This document shows positions 59,260 through 64,000 of a stretch of DNA of 64,000 nucleotides, piece after piece. Source of the DNA: Hedera helix (Eukaryota > Streptophyta > Magnoliopsida > Apiales > Araliaceae); assembly GCA_947179155.2 (NCBI GenBank), contig OX359270.1, positions 7,542,577 to 7,606,576 on the forward strand, in the 5' to 3' direction. The stretch's first letter is position 1. Each line of letters opens with the position of its first letter. Both the position numbers and the translations under genes were made by a program. The notes beneath the pieces were generated by a model. The model was not told where the DNA came from. It ran no database searches and saw only the letters and a program-made list of their open reading frames with translations.

Positions 59260-62198
59260 TGTAAGACCCCGAATTTTATGAAATACAAAATTTAATTTTT
59301 CTTCATATATATTTTTTTTGAAACAGTAAGTGGTTAAATTAACAAAATTGAAAGTTAAGGATGTTATGTGCAAATTTTATTTTGTCGGACAATATTCGCT
59401 TTGTCGGGGAATATTCGTTTGGTCGGGGAATATTCGTGTCGTACGACGGCGCCGAAATAATAAATTATTGGTGGACCCCACAACGGAATATTTGTCGGAT
59501 ATAGAAAACGACAGAAGTAACCTTTTTAAATAAAAATAGTCAACGGAACTGTTAAAATACCGGTGATAAAAGAATAGTAGCATAAGGTAGTTTATGGTAT
59601 TTTCTGTAGCACACGGTACTCTACAGTAACACACGGTATTGCATAGTGTCTCATATTATTGGTCTGATAATTGACACCGTAACTGTTACGCATCATTTCA
59701 TCGATAATTGTCACTGCATAATATTTTATATTATCAATTCAATAATTGTTGTTACACAGTATTTTGCATTATTGATTTAATAATTGTCATTACACTGTAT
59801 TTTATATCATTGAGTCAATAATTGTTGTTGCACTGTTTTTAAAATTATTGAACCTAATAATTGTCACAGTAACATATGCACAGTAATTCACATTATTGAA
59901 TCAATAATTGTCATTACACAGTAACGTATGCTTTATTTTACATTATTGTTATCTCTATTATGATGTTATTTAAACAGTTGTATTTCATTAATTTATTGAC
60001 TTGATATCTAAGAGCTAACTATACTGTATTTATAACAATTAGTCATAATAATTGAATTGATAAAGTTATTTGTTTATAATATAAAGTTAGGTGATTATTA
60101 GGTGATATGAAATGAATGGTGTAGATTAAAGTGTGAATTATTGTTGAATAATTGAATTGATTTGTTTATAATATAAAGTTAGGTGATTATTAGGTGATAT
60201 GAAATGAATGGTGTAGATTAAAGTGTGAATTATTGTTGAATAATTAAATTGATTTGTTTATAATATAAAGTTAGGTGATTATTAGGTGATATGAAATGAA
60301 TGGTGTAGATTAAAGATAATATAATATTTGAAATGGATGGTGTAGATTAAAAGATGATCTTTAAATGAATGGTTTAGATTAAATGAATGATAAGATTTTT
60401 GGCTATAAATAGAAGCCTTAAACTTAAGGATTTTTCATAAACTTCCTTACTTGTTCTTTCTTTCTCTCTCTAAATACTTCTTGTGAAAGTTCTCTCTAAG
60501 TGTGCTTAAGTCATCTTGAGTATTTGTGAAGATCTATAAGTATACGTGTACTGTTCAAGTTAATCAACCTCATTTAAATCAATATCCAGTCACATGTTGA
60601 GGTAAGGGATACCATCTTTTTCATCTTCCATTATTCAAACATACTATGGTAAGGGATTATCATTATTTGATTCTCGATAATAATATTGTTTCTTCCTTAC
60701 TCATAAGACGTGCCTTTTATTTCCATGTATTAAATTGTGGGAATAACCTTACGGAGCGGATTGCCGCCTGTTGGTGAATAACCTTTCGTATTCATTCATT
60801 ATTAATCTCTGAGAATAACCTTACGGAGCGGATTGCCGCCTGTTTAGTGAATAACTCTTTGTACTCAAATTCTATTAAATTGTGGGAATAACCTTACGGA
60901 GCGGATTGCCGCCTGTTTGGTGAATAACTCTTTGTACTCAAATTCTATTAAATTGTGGGAATAACCTTACGGAGCGGATTGCCGCCTGTTGGTGAATAAC
61001 CCTTTGTATTAATTTCCTTCACCTTTTGTTAATCAAACCTGCTACGGTAAGGGATATTATTTTCTTTCATACTCCTAAATCGAAATTTATTATGGAACTA
61101 TTGCTTCTATAATTCCTGAAAATATTATATGTTCCATAATAGTTGTACTTCATTATTTCAACTGAACCTTCCTATTTACGTGAACCTTTCTATTGAATTG
61201 TAACCGTTATTCTGAACTGTGGATCTTGAATATCATTTTTAAATTTCACTCCACATCATGTTGACAATTTGGACATTATTTGAATCTGTACAAAGTAAAC
61301 TTCCGATACTTATTGTTATCCTATTTCTTCTGTTCATCATTTATATCATTCTAATCATCCAAAAATCAAGCTGTTGTGAATATCTGTGGCCGGGGGCACA
61401 GATGTGATATATTTGTTGAACAGATGATAGGTTAAAGGCGATATAATAGGTTAAAGGCGATACATCTGTTCGGTGTCTTTTATGGCACGTGGTGAATGTT
61501 CTCTTTGGCCCGTAGTGCAAAGATGAACTGTTGTTTGGTATGATTATGACCAAAGGCTGAATCTGGTATAATCATGACCGTTGGTGTTATATTGAATGTT
61601 TTTGGCCCGTAGTGCAAAGATGAACTGTTGATCTGCATGATTATGATCAGGAACTGTGAATTTGTATTATCTTGACTAATGATATTTCAGATGATAAAAG
61701 TTGATGATGTTTTTCCTAAAAAGAGAACCGAGTGGACATTATAGTCTGCATTATTCTTCTAATAGATTACTCATTCCGCTGCTATTATTGATCTGAACGT
61801 TGTTTAAGAATTTAACTGCAGTTTTTGATATAAACCTTGTAGTCTATTGTATTCTATCAAGAACTCAACTGTTGAAGACTAATGATAATTTATTCGTCAT
61901 TATCTTAGTCATGATATTCTTTACTGGGCTATTTGAGCTCACCCTTTCTTTTGTTCCATTGTTTTTCAACAGGAGATGAAAACATAACAGGGTCTAGCCG
62001 GGGAATGGAGTGAGGGTCCGAGGAATAGTTATCATAGTCTTCACGTTTTGTAAAATAGTGTGGCAATAATAGTGAAGACTTAGTTGTGTATTATTATACA
62101 CTTTATTGTTGTACGTTGTGCTTTGTTGTAATAATTTTGTTGTAGTCTTTTGACGACTCAAGTTTGGGCTGTGTGGGCCCAGATTTGGGGGCGTCACA
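59260..62198 (+). mobile_element. Ty3/gypsy-like solo LTR, copy C
   Basis: 2939 bp, TGTAAGACCCCGAATTTTAT to TTTGGGGGCGTCACA, flanked by exact TCTGA repeats (59255-59259 and 62199-62203). It has the same length and internal repeat numbers as copy B: three 92-bp units (60055-60318), four GGGAATAACCTTACGGAGCG units (60737-61005), and two CCCGTAGTGCAAAGATGAAC units. Differences from copy B are sparse. No coding content. It sits in plain spacer. Confidence 0.88.
60404..60410 (+). promoter_or_regulatory. TATA box of solo LTR copy C
   Basis: TATAAAT within GGCTATAAATAGAAGCC, same position relative to the LTR start as in copy B. Confidence 0.45.
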
Positions 62199-62203
62199 TC
62201 TGA

Positions 62204-64000
62204 TCACTTGTTTTTCACTTTCCAAAATGACTATGTATAAAGTTTGGATTAATATATATAAGTTATTTATTCAAGTGTCTATAGATATAATCAATGATAA
62301 ATAACTTGAATAAAACACAATGATATGAATAAAACTGTTAGTATTTAGTGCTTGATGTGTTTAATATAGATATAACAATTATAGTAATAAAAAAGTTTAT
62401 TTAAACACTAAATAAGAAAGTGATATGTTAGCACAATATATAAAGCAGTGTATATACTAAGATGTGTAAAAGAGTAGTATATGAATGTATAACAATTTAT
62501 ATTTTTTCTTGCTATTTTTATCACTTTCTACCGCACTCGAAATCTAGCTTAGAGAATTTGATATTGGAAGAAAATTGTGGACAACATTTGACTTTTTGGT
62601 AGATTAATTGGTTTGGAAAGAATAAGGTATATCAATATTTATAGGCAAAGAGAATTTTAAATAAATGATTGTGATTAATTTGATTCAAAATATCTGATCT
62701 AATGGTTCATTGTTCTTCTAATATTTATTTTTCCTTTCTAACATATGTGGCAGACAGAATAGAAATTCAAAGTATTTTTCATGACATGTGAAAGAAATAT
62801 TTTGTATATCATTGAATTGTGCTGAGAGAAAGAATACTTGCCTTATTGAACTCGGAGTAGGAATGTCGATCTTCGGATTTTATTTTGGTCGAGGTGGTCA
62901 AGGTTGAGGTGACCGAGGTGGTCGAGATAGCCGAGGTCGAGGTGGCCGAGTAATTTTATTTTTTTATATATATTTTTTATAATTTTTAAAAATAACTATA
63001 TGTAATATAGAGTCCAATGGAGAGAATTCTATCATAATTTTTTTTAAAGAATTTTAATTCTAATTTTATTATCATCAAAACAGTATAATAATTTATACTT
63101 TTTAAAAAATACAAAATTTGTCAAAATTTGTGGAACACTTTGTACTTAATCCAAGAAAAGAAATTATTTTCATTGGACTTTGACACTGAGTCAGCTCTAC
63201 TTTTACCGAGCTGACTCACTTCTTCTTCATTGTCTTTTTTTTATAACATTGAGTAGTATTTTTTACTTGAATTGTAATATTCTGACATGTTCATTTTTAC
63301 AAAAATAATAATAATTTCCTATGAGGTAGAATTCAAACTTCTCAATCTTTCGACCCAACATCCGTAGTAAATATAAAGACAACACAGAATGTTAGAATTA
63401 AAAATAGCTTTGAATAAATAGATCAACAACAAGTTTACTACAATTAGACATGTTTAACTAAAATACAATATATAAATTTATATGGTACTATATTTTGTCA
63501 TAAATAATATTTTAAACTACTTAATTATTTAGGCATTTCATTTTTGTATTTTGTTAAATATATTTTATTTATATTAAGCAAATTGTTTATTACTGCCTCT
63601 GTTTTGATTGTTTCAAATATATAAAATTATTATTGAGTTTTTAAAATCACTCTGAGATATTTTTAAATTTAAAATTAACATATATTTACTTAATTTAATC
63701 AATACAATGATATTATTATAAATTATTTAAAAAGTACTACTAATTTTAAACACTATTTGATTTTGTTTTTCAAAATAAAAGTGTCCCTTAAACAAATGCA
63801 AAGTATATTGATATTTTTATAAATAAAAATAATAGTTTAACAAAAAATTTCTTGTATCAATAATAAATGGATTCAATAATTATGTAAAAATATCAAAATT
63901 TATTTATAGAAATATCAATTCCTTATTTCAATAATCACCGTTCATTATTAGTTAAACGATGTGGACATGCCTAATATTAGTAGCGCACTTAGCTTTACCA
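62204..64000. other. AT-rich spacer at the right edge
   Basis: No gene recognised. A GGTCGAGGTGG-type minisatellite sits at 62888-62952. The rest is AT-rich with short frames only. Confidence 0.35.
62888..62952 (+). repeat. Short GGTCGAGGTGG minisatellite, RGG-coding
   Basis: About six imperfect 9-12 bp units of GGTCGAGGTGG / GGTGACCGAGG. One plus frame reads GRGGQG, stop, GDRGGRDSRGRGGRV, resembling an RGG box with one stop. No surrounding open frame supports a gene. Confidence 0.5.

Overview
This is AT-rich nuclear DNA from a flowering plant, almost certainly a eudicot. Genes carry GT-AG introns and belong to plant families (NIPA, PORR, MATE/DTX). The spacers are packed with LTR retrotransposons, MULEs, hAT elements, MITEs, LINE relics and microsatellites. 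I cannot name the species. No tRNA, rRNA, CRISPR or bacterial-type operon is visible.

Layout. 1-10260 (minus): a NIPA-type magnesium transporter gene with nine exons in the window. Its last exon runs off the left edge, and its long introns hold a LINE relic, a TIR element, two MITE-like elements and a nested hAT element. 10261-16510: spacer with a small foldback MITE, a 1.16-kb MULE foldback element with an internal near-perfect hairpin, and a 2.1-kb non-autonomous LTR element. 16511-28016 (plus): a small GRF-type zinc-finger gene split near its 3' end by a 10.9-kb Athila-like Ty3/gypsy element. That element itself contains a Copia-type solo LTR and a Ty3/gypsy-like solo LTR. 28543-32144 (minus): a decayed MULE transposase, convergent with the GRF gene and hit by a Tourist-like MITE. 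32860-39190: a gypsy-LTR-like relic, then a Copia fragment (LTR end, PBS, broken gag) carrying another solo LTR. 40987-42912 (plus): an intronless PORR-domain organelle RNA-binding protein gene with an acidic tail and five 31-residue repeats. 43337-50341: an hAT element, a CGGTT-rich repeat, a LINE 3' relic and AT-rich spacer. 50342-54489 (minus): a four-exon MATE/DTX efflux transporter gene. 54490-64000: AT-rich spacer with a third copy of the gypsy-like solo LTR.

The host genes (NIPA transporter, PORR protein, MATE transporter) are functionally independent; nothing indicates a cluster. The main story is transposon layering. Exact or near-exact target-site duplications date many insertions relative to each other. 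The most interesting hypothesis is that the GRF zinc-finger gene and the convergent MULE transposase belong to one decayed two-gene MULE, arranged like mudrA/mudrB of maize MuDR. All exon joins and element boundaries were read by eye; nothing was aligned or searched computationally.
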